Shown here in pieces: positions 33,499 through 41,708 of a stretch of DNA of 64,000 nt. Under the pieces are notes generated by a model. It made no database searches and was not told the origin of the DNA. It saw only the letters and a program-made list of their open reading frames with translations. Numbering within the stretch: position 1 is the stretch's first letter; every line of letters starts with the position of its first letter. The DNA is from AC-32 sp963715575 (GTDB lineage Bacteria; Actinomycetota; Thermoleophilia; Gaiellales; Gaiellaceae), in NCBI GenBank assembly GCA_963715575.1, contig OY970250.1, positions 372,001-436,000 on the forward strand, read 5' to 3'. The position numbers and the translations under genes were made by a program.

Positions 33499-34842
33499 TT
33501 AGAAGACCGACTTCCCCGCCGCCGCGAGTTGGCGGCGGGCGGCGAGCAGGTCGCCTTTCGCGCCGAGGAAGTCCTTCTGGAAGTCCGTCAGCTCGTGCGG
33601 CACCGCCATGCCCTCGTCTGGCTGGGGTACACCGTCCAGGACCATCTCCTCGTGCCAGTTCGCCGAGTCGTCGACCAGCGGCTGGTACTCCGAGCGCTTG
33701 ATCTTGCGCGGCGTCGAGCGGGTCAGCAGCTCGCCGAGGTGGCTGGCGGCCGCGACGCGCTTGCCCATGTTCGGGATCTTCCCGTTCGGCTTGGCCGCGA
33801 AGCGGGTCAGGATCGTCTTGATGATCGACGTGTGGTCGAAGACCGTCTTCGACACCGATCCGGCCGCGACGTACGGCGAGACGACGAGCGCGGGCACGCG
33901 CGGCCCGTAGCGCCGCATCGCCGGCCGGTCGTCGGCGGCCGCGGGCGGCTGCACGTGATCGAAGAAGCCGCCGTGCTCGTCGTAGGTGATCACGAGCAGC
34001 GTCTTGCTCCAGGCCGGGCTCTGCATGACTGCGTCCACGAGCTGGAGGACCAGCTTCTGGCCCGCCCGCAGATCCGAAGGCGGATGGTCGTCGTTCGACC
34101 CCGCCGGCCCGAACGTCAGGTCGTAGAAGTTCGGGTCGATCCAGGAGACGGCCGGCAGGTCGCCCTTGGCGGCGCGCTCGACGAAGCTGCGGTGCCCGAA
34201 GACGTCGCGCCTGTCGAAGAACGCCGGGACGTTCTCGAGCGACAGGCCGATCTCAGGGTCGAGCAGCCAGATCGTGGGCACGTAGTCGTGCGAGTACCAG
34301 CGCCACTGGTCGGGCTTCAGGTGGCGCAGGAACGAGGGGACGTTGTACGGCCGGCTCGGCTTGATGTTGTCGCGCAGACCGTTGGAGGTGCCGGCGGCCG
34401 CGTAGCAGCGGTTGGGCATCGTCGCGCCGGGGACCGAGCAGAACCAGTGGTCGCAGACACAGAACTGGCGCGCGAGGAAGTCGTAGACGGGCAGGTGCGC
34501 GGCCGGGTGGTAGGCCATCACGACGCCGGGGTTGGCGCCGCCGCCCTTTCGGGTCTTCATGAAGTTCGAGACGAAGCCGCCGCGGTCGTGCGCGAGCTGC
34601 TCGTCCACGCACCAGCCCGAGTGGCACGGGTCCTGGGCCTTGGTCATCGTCGTCCGGGCCGCCGGGTGGACGTGGAACGACTCGCCGCGATACTCGTTCT
34701 TCATCGCCGGCGTCGGCCCCTCGATGTCGTCGCGGCCCTGCTCGATCGTGAGGAAGCCGAGCATGTGGTCGAACGACCGGTTCTCCATCATCAGGACGAC
34801 GATGTGGTCGATCTTGCGGAGGTTGTCGTCGACCTCGGTCAT
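33499..34842 (-). CDS. Phospholipase C-type phosphoesterase
   Basis: A 447-residue protein of the bacterial phosphoesterase (PLC/acid phosphatase AcpA-like) family. The metal/nucleophile region reads IVVLMMENRSFDHMLGFL, and the second metal site YDEHGGFFDHVQPP, followed by YGPRVPALVVSPYV and VFDHTSIIKTILTRF. It should hydrolyse phosphodiesters or phosphomonoesters, perhaps phospholipids. No Sec or Tat signal is visible from ATG 34842, so export is uncertain, although most relatives are secreted. Monocistronic. Confidence 0.88.
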   Translation of the reverse strand: MTEVDDNLRKIDHIVVLMMENRSFDHMLGFLTIEQGRDDIEGPTPAMKNEYRGESFHVHPAARTTMTKAQDPCHSGWCVDEQLAHDRGGFVSNFMKTRKGGGANPGVVMAYHPAAHLPVYDFLARQFCVCDHWFCSVPGATMPNRCYAAAGTSNGLRDNIKPSRPYNVPSFLRHLKPDQWRWYSHDYVPTIWLLDPEIGLSLENVPAFFDRRDVFGHRSFVERAAKGDLPAVSWIDPNFYDLTFGPAGSNDDHPPSDLRAGQKLVLQLVDAVMQSPAWSKTLLVITYDEHGGFFDHVQPPAAADDRPAMRRYGPRVPALVVSPYVAAGSVSKTVFDHTSIIKTILTRFAAKPNGKIPNMGKRVAAASHLGELLTRSTPRKIKRSEYQPLVDDSANWHEEMVLDGVPQPDEGMAVPHELTDFQKDFLGAKGDLLAARRQLAAAGKSVF

Positions 34843-35109
34843 GCCCTCACCCGAGGAGCCGACTGTGCCGCAGTCCGAATCCGCCGCGGAGCCATAACGC
34901 TCCCCCCTTGTCGACCGAGTCCGTCGAAGCTAGCTGGCGGAGCCCGGGCCGTCAACCGCGGGCCGGACACGTCTCCGCCTTGCTCGTGCGATCCCGTCTT
35001 GACGTAGGGCTCCCCCGTTTGGGGGTCGGGCGGCACCCTTTTTGTGACGACGGCGTAGGTGGCCCTGCGGCACTTACGGCCATCTCCCCCTGCGGCGAAA
35101 GGAATCACG

Positions 35110-35598
35110 TTGATCACCATCAAGGTCCCTCGCAAGCTCTTCTTCGTGCTGGCTGCGATCGCGGCCCTCACGGTCACCAGCATCATCTTCGCGGCCTGGA
35201 GCACGAGCGGCAGCGGCACCGGCTTCGCCAAGGCCGGCTCCGCCTCTGCGCTCACGATCGGCGACGCGACCGCGTCGACCACCGCGGACCTGTATCCCGG
35301 CGCGACCGGCTCCGTGAAGCTCAAGGTGACGAACCCGAACTCGTTCCCGATTCGCGTCACGGCCGTCACCAAGCAGGCGAGCAGCTCGATCACGTCCGAC
35401 AAGGGCGGGGCCTGCAACGCGGCGACCGGCGTGACCTTCACCGACCAGAGCGGCCTGACGCTCGACGTCGCCGCCGGTGCGACCTCGACGTTCACCCTTA
35501 CCGGCGCGGTGGCGATGACCAACGCGTCCGACAACACGTGCCAGGGTGCCGTCTTCACGATCCCGGTCGACGTCACTGGCATCAGCAACGCTTCGTAG
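35110..35598 (+). CDS. Secreted TasA/SipW-type surface protein
   Basis: A 162-residue exported protein from TTG 35110 (GGAAT upstream). The signal peptide (KLFFVLAAIAALTVTSIIFA) is followed by AAWSTSGSGTGFAKAG, like SipW-dependent fibre proteins. The single beta domain has DLYPGATGSVKLKVTNPNSFPIRV and a late CQGAVFTIPV. The same LYPG...CQG domain recurs in the gene at 36023, with an FN3-like protein between them. Probably a cell-surface filament or wall protein. No SipW peptidase is near. Confidence 0.72.
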   Translation: MITIKVPRKLFFVLAAIAALTVTSIIFAAWSTSGSGTGFAKAGSASALTIGDATASTTADLYPGATGSVKLKVTNPNSFPIRVTAVTKQASSSITSDKGGACNAATGVTFTDQSGLTLDVAAGATSTFTLTGAVAMTNASDNTCQGAVFTIPVDVTGISNAS

Positions 35599-35618
35599 CG
35601 CCGTCGCGGTAACTCCAG

Positions 35619-36026
35619 ATGCGGCGCCTTGCGCTAGCTCTCGCCGTCGCCGCCGTCGTCGCCTTCCCGGGCGGCGCGGCGGCCGGCTGGAGCCTGCTGA
35701 AGTCGGGATCGAGCGTGGCGAAAGCGAAGACGCTCGGAGCCGGCAACGTGCCGACGGGATCGAAGGGAACCGGCCACAAGGTCAACCTTTCGTGGGCGGC
35801 AAGCTCCTACGTCGGCGGGGGTAGCCCCCAAGGTTACGTCGTCACCCGCTACGACGCCGCGACCGGGGCGTTCGCGGCAGTAGGCAGCGGCACGTGCGCC
35901 GGCATCGTGGCGGCGCTGAATTGCACCGACAACGCCGTGAATGGAAGCTGGAGATACACCATCACTCCGGCGACCTCGAATTGGCGTGGAGCGGAAAGCG
36001 CCATGAGCGCAGCAGTGGCAGCGTGA
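35619..36026 (+). CDS. Small secreted FN3-like protein
   Basis: A 135-residue protein with a signal peptide (LALALAVAAVVAFPGGAAAG) and one fibronectin type III-like domain: HKVNLSWAASSYVGGG, GYVVTRYDAATG, a Cys pair, and RYTITPATSNWRGAES. It starts 20 nt after the TasA-like gene and its stop overlaps the next start (GTGA), so the three genes form one operon. Likely an accessory subunit of the same surface structure. Confidence 0.7.
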   Translation: MRRLALALAVAAVVAFPGGAAAGWSLLKSGSSVAKAKTLGAGNVPTGSKGTGHKVNLSWAASSYVGGGSPQGYVVTRYDAATGAFAAVGSGTCAGIVAALNCTDNAVNGSWRYTITPATSNWRGAESAMSAAVAA

Positions 36027-36502
36027 ACGCTTCGCGCCGCCTGGTCGCAGCCGTCGTCATCGCAACGCTGGCGACGCTCTCCGCGGCCGCTGCGATCGCG
36101 GCCTCGGGCTCGCAGGCACACGCGGCGCGGCGGACCCTCAGTCTCTCGGGACATGTGGTCGGCCTCTACCCGGGTGCCTCCCATCGAATGACCATCCTCG
36201 TCCGCAACCGCGGGCGGCGGCCCGTGCGGCTGCGGTGGATCACGACTCACGTCGGCGCGGCGAACGCCCGCTGTAGTGGCGAGAACGTGAAGGTGGCGCC
36301 CTATCACGGCAGGCGCCGGATCGCGGCCGGCCGCTCCATCCACGTCAATGTCGCGGTGCTGATGAAGCGCGGCAGTCCCTCGGGCTGCCAAGGCGGGACT
36401 TTCCCGCTCTCCTTCGCGGTTTCGCAACCGCGGGCTGACGTTCAGGAGACCGTCAGCTTGAGGTCCATCCCAGCCTGCTTGTGGCCCGGGATCGAGCAGT
36501 AG
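36023..36502 (+). CDS. Second LYPG-domain secreted protein
   Basis: A 159-residue exported protein from GTG 36023, overlapping the upstream stop by 4 nt. After a signal peptide it shows LSGHVVGLYPGASHRMTILV, RRPVRLRWITTHV, AAGRSIHVNVAVLM and a late CQGGTFPLSF, paralogous to the 35110 protein but strongly basic. The last 60 bp overlap the convergent cupredoxin gene, so the C-terminal tail may be a read-through extension. Confidence 0.65.
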   Translation: MNASRRLVAAVVIATLATLSAAAAIAASGSQAHAARRTLSLSGHVVGLYPGASHRMTILVRNRGRRPVRLRWITTHVGAANARCSGENVKVAPYHGRRRIAAGRSIHVNVAVLMKRGSPSGCQGGTFPLSFAVSQPRADVQETVSLRSIPACLWPGIEQ

Positions 36503-37002
36503 ACGTCGTAGGTGCCCGCCTTCAGGTCGACCTTCAGCGTCGCCGTCTTGCCCGGCTCGATCGTCGGCGTCTTCTCGTCCACCCCGTTGCCCTCGATCAC
36601 CAGGTCGTGCTCGATCTTGCCCTCGTTTGCGACCGCGAAGCTGTAGGAGCCGGCGGCGAGCGTGCTCTTCGGCAGCGTGATCTTGAACTCGGTCTCGCTG
36701 ACCGGGACCGAGGCCGATGCGCTCGTGGTCGTGGTCGTCGCGGTCGTCGCGGTCGCCTCGGTGGTGGTCTCGGGGCTCTTCGCCTCGGCCTCGCTGGTCT
36801 CGCGGGCGATGAAGATCACGGCAGAGATCATTCCGACGAACAGCAGCACGCACGTGACGACGAAGACCCGCAGCCCGCGCCCCGGGAACTGCGGGTACCA
36901 GCGCGGCACCAGCATCGAGACGATCAGCGAGAAGCCGGCGAAGCCTAGGACGCAGAGCCCGAGCCCGATCTTCTGCCCCGTCGAGAGCCCCAGCAACAGC
37001 AC
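36442..37002 (-). CDS. Membrane-anchored cupredoxin
   Basis: A 186-residue protein with two N-terminal hydrophobic helices (about 10-30 and 42-65). A Thr/Ala-rich linker leads to a plastocyanin-like domain. Type 1 copper ligands are all present: His in IEHDLVIE, then Cys, His and Met in YCSIPGHKQAGM. It should carry single electrons outside the membrane; cytochrome c or an oxidase are plausible partners. GTG 37002 lies 6 nt after minus-strand TAGGTT (37009-37014). Confidence 0.87.
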   Translation of the reverse strand: MLLLGLSTGQKIGLGLCVLGFAGFSLIVSMLVPRWYPQFPGRGLRVFVVTCVLLFVGMISAVIFIARETSEAEAKSPETTTEATATTATTTTTSASASVPVSETEFKITLPKSTLAAGSYSFAVANEGKIEHDLVIEGNGVDEKTPTIEPGKTATLKVDLKAGTYDVYCSIPGHKQAGMDLKLTVS

Positions 37003-37008
37003 CGCGGG

Positions 37009-37014
37009 AACCTA
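37009..37014 (-). promoter_or_regulatory. -10 hexamer TAGGTT for the cupredoxin gene
   Basis: Six nt before GTG 37002 on the minus strand. Confidence 0.4.
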
Positions 37015-37046
37015 GCATGGCTCTCGGCGCAGCCCGGCGGCCTCTG

Positions 37047-37223
37047 TCAGGTCTGCGCGGGCGCCGGCTTCCGCGATTCCAAGATGTAACCGACGATCCA
37101 GACGATCGGGAAGATGAACCCGATCAAGAACAGCGCCCAGCGACCCTTATAGGCCAGCCCCAGCCCGAAGATGACCAACAGGACCATGTACAGGAAGACC
37201 CCGATTCCGATTCCCCACCACAT
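37047..37223 (-). CDS. Small two-helix membrane protein
   Basis: A 58-residue protein: WWGIGIGVFLYMVLLVIFGL, GLAYKGRW, then FLIGFIFPIVWIVGYIL and a polar tail. ATG 37223 has AAAGGAG 5 nt upstream and is preferred to an upstream in-frame start. Resembles short DUF-type membrane proteins sometimes called phospholipase_D-nuclease N-terminal-like. Function unknown. Confidence 0.7.
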   Translation of the reverse strand: MWWGIGIGVFLYMVLLVIFGLGLAYKGRWALFLIGFIFPIVWIVGYILESRKPAPAQT

Positions 37224-37296
37224 TGCTTCTCCTTTGCTCGACGCGCGCAGGATCGAGCCTCGGACCAGACGGCGCATCGCCCGATCCGGGTGACGC

Positions 37297-38037
37297 TTAG
37301 CGCGCGGCCGCTTCGCCCGGGCGCGGCTCGTCGAGCCCGGTTTCCGGCGGCCCGACGGGCTCAGGCGAGGGCGGATGCAGGTAGAGCCGGTCGTAGGCCA
37401 GCGCGGCGAGGGCGGCTCCGATCAGCGGGCCGATCCAGTAGACCCAGGCATCGCTCCAGAAGTTCTGCACGAGCTCCGGGCCGAGCGCACGGGCCGGGTT
37501 CATGGCCGCGCCCGTGTAGGGGCCGCCCATGAAGACGTCGAGCGAGATCGTGAAGCCGATCGCCAGACCGGCGATCGAGGCGAACGCGCCGCGCGGGTCG
37601 GCCGCGGTGGCGAAGATCACCCAGACCAGGAAGAAGGTCAGGACGGCCTCGATCACGACCCCCCCGCCCGCGCCGATCCCAGGGGCGAGCGCCGGTGCGC
37701 CCAGGTTGACGAGGTCGACCTGCTGCTGCGGAAGCACCGCGTCCAGCAGGAAGGCCGCCAGGATCGCACCGACGAGTTGCGCGAACCAGTAGGCGGCCGC
37801 GAGATGCATCTCGATCCTGCGCGTGACGAGGAAGCCGAAGGTCACGGCGGGGTTGAAGTGGCCGCCCGAGATGTGCCCGACCGCCGACGCCATCACGCCG
37901 ATCGCGAGCCCGTGGGCCAGCGCGATCGCGGTCAGGTTGCCGCCGTGGGTGGCGATGATCGAGCCGGCGCCGACGAAGATGAGGGTGAACGTCCCGACGA
38001 ACTCCGCGAAACCGCGCTGCAGAAGGGCCGATCGCAC
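37297..38037 (-). CDS. Aquaporin / glycerol facilitator family channel
   Basis: A 246-residue MIP channel with six helices and both half-helix motifs, HFNPAVTFG and AAMNPARALGP. Other family marks are FAEFVGTFTLIFVGAG and AIALAHGLAIGV. Selectivity cannot be settled by eye. GTG 38037 lies 6 nt after minus-strand TAGGGT (38044-38049), which argues against the upstream frame extension. Confidence 0.93.
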   Translation of the reverse strand: MRSALLQRGFAEFVGTFTLIFVGAGSIIATHGGNLTAIALAHGLAIGVMASAVGHISGGHFNPAVTFGFLVTRRIEMHLAAAYWFAQLVGAILAAFLLDAVLPQQQVDLVNLGAPALAPGIGAGGGVVIEAVLTFFLVWVIFATAADPRGAFASIAGLAIGFTISLDVFMGGPYTGAAMNPARALGPELVQNFWSDAWVYWIGPLIGAALAALAYDRLYLHPPSPEPVGPPETGLDEPRPGEAAAR

Positions 38038-38043
38038 GCGAAA

Positions 38044-38049
38044 AACCCT
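38044..38049 (-). promoter_or_regulatory. -10 hexamer TAGGGT for the aquaporin gene
   Basis: Six nt before GTG 38037 on the minus strand. Confidence 0.4.
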
Positions 38050-38148
38050 AGAACGAGGGTCGGATGGCGCTACTTCGAGGGATTCCCACGCCCCCGCTGG
38101 GAGCCGAAGCTTTCCTCGGCGTATCAACTGCGGAACGAAAGGCGGCCC

Positions 38149-38229
38149 ATGTCTACGGACATCCTCAAGCGCAAGCTCCGGAACTTCCCCGTTGCGGGTC
38201 TGAGCGTGCGCATCGCCGCCGCAAGCTAG
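38149..38229 (+). CDS. Candidate 26-residue peptide
   Basis: ATG 38149 with AAAGG upstream, sequence MSTDILKRKLRNFPVAGLSV plus six residues, G/C at nearly all third positions, and a GGCCCGG hairpin (38244-38261) just after the stop. It sits between divergent genes. Short and unrecognised; offered as a candidate only. Confidence 0.3.
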   Translation: MSTDILKRKLRNFPVAGLSVRIAAAS

Positions 38230-38275
38230 GCGCTTGCGGCCACGGCCCGGCTTGCCGGGCCCCGGGCGGATCGAG

Positions 38276-38281
38276 TAGCTT
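38276..38281 (+). promoter_or_regulatory. -10 hexamer TAGCTT
   Basis: Twelve nt before ATG 38294, giving a very short leader. Confidence 0.4.
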
Positions 38282-38293
38282 CCCGACTCGCCC

Positions 38294-38830
38294 ATGCAGG
38301 AAGAAAGCGGAACCGCCGACCACAAGTCCTACGCCGCGCTCGGCGATCGCGTCACCGGGATCCTCGAAGCCGCCGAGCAGGCCGCGGAGGAGATCCGCGA
38401 GGAGGCGCGCGAGCTGGCGGCCGACCTCGCGCGCGAGGCTCGCGCCGAGGCGGAGCAGCTCAAGCAGCAGCTGACGGCCGAGGCTCGCGAGCTGCGCGAG
38501 GAGGCCGAGGGCTACGCTCGCGACATGCGTCTCGCAGTCGAGGCCTACGCGAAGCAGCACCGGCGCCAGGCCGAAGAGGAGGCTCGAGCCGTCGTAGCCG
38601 AGGCCGAGAAGCAGTCGACCACGATGCGCGAGAGCGCCGAGCAGATGGTCCGCCAGGTCGAGGCCGACGTCCGGCGGCGCCAGGACGAGCTGCGTGGCGC
38701 GGTACGGATGCTCGAGCACCGCAAGCGTGAGGCACTCGAGCGGCTACGGGAGATCGCGGCTGCCGTGCAGGACGTACTGCCGGCGGACGAGTCGCTCGCC
38801 CGCGACCTCCAGCCGCAGGCGCGCCGCTAG
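38294..38830 (+). CDS. Long coiled-coil protein
   Basis: A 178-residue soluble protein, almost entirely a Glu/Arg/Ala coiled coil from about residue 15 to 165 (AEQAAEEIREEARELAADLA and similar heptads). It resembles DivIVA-like or ATP-synthase b-like scaffolds but has no diagnostic N-terminal motif. Its end overlaps the convergent transglycosylase gene by 4 nt. It could be a cell-pole or envelope organiser; function not assigned. Confidence 0.75.
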   Translation: MQEESGTADHKSYAALGDRVTGILEAAEQAAEEIREEARELAADLAREARAEAEQLKQQLTAEARELREEAEGYARDMRLAVEAYAKQHRRQAEEEARAVVAEAEKQSTTMRESAEQMVRQVEADVRRRQDELRGAVRMLEHRKREALERLREIAAAVQDVLPADESLARDLQPQARR

Positions 38831-39450
38831 CAGCCGGTGAGCAGGCCCGCGCGGGCCTCGATGTTCTTGACGTAGCGCAGGGTCGCCATCGTCGGCGCAC
38901 CTCCGGCCTGCTCGACGGCACTCGGACCGGCGTTGTAAGCCGCCAGCGCGAGGTCGACTGAGCCGAAGCGGTCGATCATCTGCCGCAGGTAGCGCGCGCC
39001 GGCGAGCACGTTCGTGGCCGGGTCGTCGCCGTCCAGCCTCAGGTCACTCGCGGTCGCGGGCATCAGCTGCAGGAGGCCCGTCGCCCCCGCTCCCGAGTGG
39101 GCGTTCGGGTTCATGCGAGACTCCTCGTACGCGGTCGCGACGAGCAGTGAGAGCGGCACGCCCGTGGTGGTAGAGGCCGTCGCGAACGCGCTGCGGAAGG
39201 GTCGCGGCACCGGGCAGGTCGCGCTCACCGTCTGCGCGGCTGCAGCGCGGCGCGCGGGCGGCTTCGCGTTCGAGCTCTCCAGCCTCGTCGACTCGGCCAC
39301 CACCGTCAGGAGCACCAGCGCGAGCACGACGGCGCGCACGCTGCGCCAGGCGGCGGGGCTGCGCTTCGGCGGGAGCCGGCGCCGGGTGGTCGCGCGCCTG
39401 CGCGAGCGCGCGAACTGGAGATCCATCTCGGAGAGGTTGTGCCAGGCCAC
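38827..39450 (-). CDS. Lytic transglycosylase (SLT domain)
   Basis: A 207-residue envelope enzyme. A basic N-terminus and one anchor helix (AVVLALVLLTVVAES) precede an SLT lysozyme-like domain. The catalytic Glu is in AYEESRMNPNA, followed by GATGLLQLMPATA, NVLAGARYLRQM and LALAAYNAGP. It cleaves peptidoglycan glycan strands outside the membrane. GTG 39450 has TAGGAT 9 nt upstream; ATG 39426 is an alternative. Confidence 0.9.
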   Translation of the reverse strand: MAWHNLSEMDLQFARSRRRATTRRRLPPKRSPAAWRSVRAVVLALVLLTVVAESTRLESSNAKPPARRAAAAQTVSATCPVPRPFRSAFATASTTTGVPLSLLVATAYEESRMNPNAHSGAGATGLLQLMPATASDLRLDGDDPATNVLAGARYLRQMIDRFGSVDLALAAYNAGPSAVEQAGGAPTMATLRYVKNIEARAGLLTGC

Positions 39451-39556
39451 GGGGGCCGGATCCTACCCCGGATCGGCTTGGCCAAACGGTCCTGGACGGG
39501 AGATCGAGCCTCCTATACCTTCCCGCGAGGTTGGTCGTCAAGGGAAGGGGAGATCG

Positions 39557-41158
39557 ATGACGAAGACCCGATTCACGCTGCTGCTCGCGGGTGCTGCCCT
39601 GACGGGCCTGTTCCTGGCGGCGGGCGTCCGCGCGGAGCCACCGGGTGGCGAGGGCGAGGGCGGCGAGAAAGTGCCGTTCGTGCGTGCTCCTGCTCCGGGG
39701 GCCAAGCACAACTGGTCGCTCGACTGCACGGTGGCCTCGGGCGGCCTGAACACGAAGCTCGACTGCGACGACCCGTTCCCGAACAACGAGCCGAACATCG
39801 TCGTCGACGCTTCCGACCCGCTGCACATGATCGCGAGCTCGAACGACTACGGCTCCTGCTGCGACCAGTACTACACGTCGTTCAACGGCGGCGCGACCTG
39901 GTCGACGGGGAACATGTCGACGGAGGACGACAGCCGTACCGGCAGCGATCCGGTGACGACGATCGACGTCAAGCACCACGTCGCGCTGCACTCCTCGCTG
40001 AACTACCGGTTCAACAAGGGCGGCGAGACCTGCGACGGCGACGTCGTCGTGTCGCCCTCGAAGGACGGGGGACTGAGCTGGGACAAGCCTGTGGTCGTCG
40101 GGCCCGGCAGGGGCTGCGACCTCGACAAGTTCCAGAACTTCGGCGACAAGGAGTGGATCACCACCGACAACAACCGCCACTCGCACTTCTACGGGCGCAC
40201 GTACCTGACGTGGACGGCGTTCATCGGCAACTCCGGCGAGTACGTCGAGTCGCCGATCGTGGAGAGCCACAGCGACGACGGCGGCAAGCACTGGACCAAG
40301 CCGCAGGAGATCTCGGGCTCCGACCGGAGCCTCTGCACCTTCCAGACGGAGGGCAAGCGGGACGAGTGCGACGAGGATCAGGCGTCGGTGCCGACGATCG
40401 GCCCGGACGGGACGGTCTACGTCGCGTTCCTGAACAGCCAGAACGAGGCGCTCTGGGAATCGGACGAGGAGTTCGACGACCAGTACCTCGTGGTCAGCTC
40501 CAAGGACGGCGGCGAGCACTGGTCGAAGCCGAGCTTCGTGGTCGGGATGGAGGACGGCGCACGCGACTACCCGATCAACGTCGACGGCCGCCAGACGCTG
40601 ACCGGCTACCAGGTGCGCGTCTGGGGCGCGGGCAACGTCGTCGCCGACCCGACCCACAACGGCCGGCTCTACCTGACGTTCTCGGACAACCGGAACGGCC
40701 TCCACGACAGCGACGATCCGGTCACCAACTCGGACGTGTTCGTCGTGCAGTCGAACGACGACGGGCAGCACTGGACGCCGCCGACGCCGGTTGACCCCGG
40801 CGCAGGCGACCAGTGGTTCCCCTGGGCGGACGTCAACCCGGTCACCGGCCAGCTCGGCGTCCTCTACCACGATCGCGGAAGCTCGAACGGCCCGACCTAC
40901 ACGACGGCGCTCGCCGAGGGCCAGCCGGGCTCATTCGCGAAGACGACGGTCAGCACCGAGCCGTCGAACCCGACGATGTCGGAGTACTTCCAGGCAGAAG
41001 ACCCGGCCTGCGAGTTCTGCGCCGTCTTCCACGGCGACTACATCGGGCTGGCCTACGGCAGTGACGGCCACGCCAACGCGACCTGGACGGACATGCGCGA
41101 TCCGTCCACGTTCACGCCGGGGCTGTTCTTCCAGTTCATCTACTACGCGCGCAAGTAA
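39557..41158 (+). CDS. Secreted sialidase-like (BNR/Asp-box) propeller protein
   Basis: A 533-residue exported protein with a signal peptide (LLLAGAALTGLFLAAGVRA). At least four Asp-boxes are visible: SKDGGLSW, SDDGGKHW, SKDGGEHW and SNDDGQHW, the marks of a six-bladed sialidase-type propeller. Also NNEPNIVVDASDP and a late DYIGLAYGSDGHANATWTD. The Arg triad of true sialidases cannot be confirmed, so it may be an exo-glycosidase or a binding propeller. A TATACC hexamer lies at 39514. ATG 39557 has GGGGAG upstream. Confidence 0.82.
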   Translation: MTKTRFTLLLAGAALTGLFLAAGVRAEPPGGEGEGGEKVPFVRAPAPGAKHNWSLDCTVASGGLNTKLDCDDPFPNNEPNIVVDASDPLHMIASSNDYGSCCDQYYTSFNGGATWSTGNMSTEDDSRTGSDPVTTIDVKHHVALHSSLNYRFNKGGETCDGDVVVSPSKDGGLSWDKPVVVGPGRGCDLDKFQNFGDKEWITTDNNRHSHFYGRTYLTWTAFIGNSGEYVESPIVESHSDDGGKHWTKPQEISGSDRSLCTFQTEGKRDECDEDQASVPTIGPDGTVYVAFLNSQNEALWESDEEFDDQYLVVSSKDGGEHWSKPSFVVGMEDGARDYPINVDGRQTLTGYQVRVWGAGNVVADPTHNGRLYLTFSDNRNGLHDSDDPVTNSDVFVVQSNDDGQHWTPPTPVDPGAGDQWFPWADVNPVTGQLGVLYHDRGSSNGPTYTTALAEGQPGSFAKTTVSTEPSNPTMSEYFQAEDPACEFCAVFHGDYIGLAYGSDGHANATWTDMRDPSTFTPGLFFQFIYYARK

Positions 41159-41309
41159 CGGGATCCGGCCGGGGCCGCGGCGACGCTGTCCCGGCCCCTA
41201 CCAAGGCTTAACCCAATCGCGGGAAAGGCCTTGCCCACGTTTGCCCGGCCTTGACGGGCGCCCTCGTAGCTTCCTGATCGAGAGAATCAACGACCCAGGG
41301 AGGTTCGAG

Positions 41310-41690
41310 ATGAAGCGCATCACCATGGTTCTCGCGGCCGCCGCGCTCGCGCTGGCCGTATCGGTCCCGGCGGTGCTGGCCTCGGGCGGCGGCGGGACGC
41401 GGATCGTGCTCAAGCCCGCGAAGGCGTTTCCGGCGGCAAAGGGCACCGCGACGTTCAAGGCGAAGGCCGGCGAGCGGCAGCTCGAGGCCGAGGTCGAGCA
41501 CATCCGGCGCCTCGCGGGCCGGACAGTGAACTTCTACGTCGGCGGCAAGCGACTCGGCAGCGCAAAGGTCGGAGCGCTCGGAGCCGCCCACATCGAGCGC
41601 CGGAACAGCGCCGTGCCCGCGGTCGGGCCCGGCACGGTGGTCACGGTCAAGACAACCCGCGGCGCACTGATCGTCAGGGGCTCCTTCTAG
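41310..41690 (+). CDS. Small secreted protein
   Basis: A 126-residue exported protein with AGGGAGG before ATG 41310. The signal peptide ends near AVLASGGGG. The mature part reads IVLKPAKAFPAAKGTATFKA and NFYVGGKRLGSAKVG, a basic beta-rich domain like short anti-sigma or wall-binding modules, but not identified. A TAGCTT lies about 38 nt upstream at 41268. Confidence 0.7.
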   Translation: MKRITMVLAAAALALAVSVPAVLASGGGGTRIVLKPAKAFPAAKGTATFKAKAGERQLEAEVEHIRRLAGRTVNFYVGGKRLGSAKVGALGAAHIERRNSAVPAVGPGTVVTVKTTRGALIVRGSF

Positions 41691-41694
41691 GCGA

Positions 41695-41700
41695 TAGCTT
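41695..41700 (+). promoter_or_regulatory. -10 hexamer TAGCTT
   Basis: Eight nt before ATG 41709. Confidence 0.45.
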
Positions 41701-41708
41701 CCGCCGCG

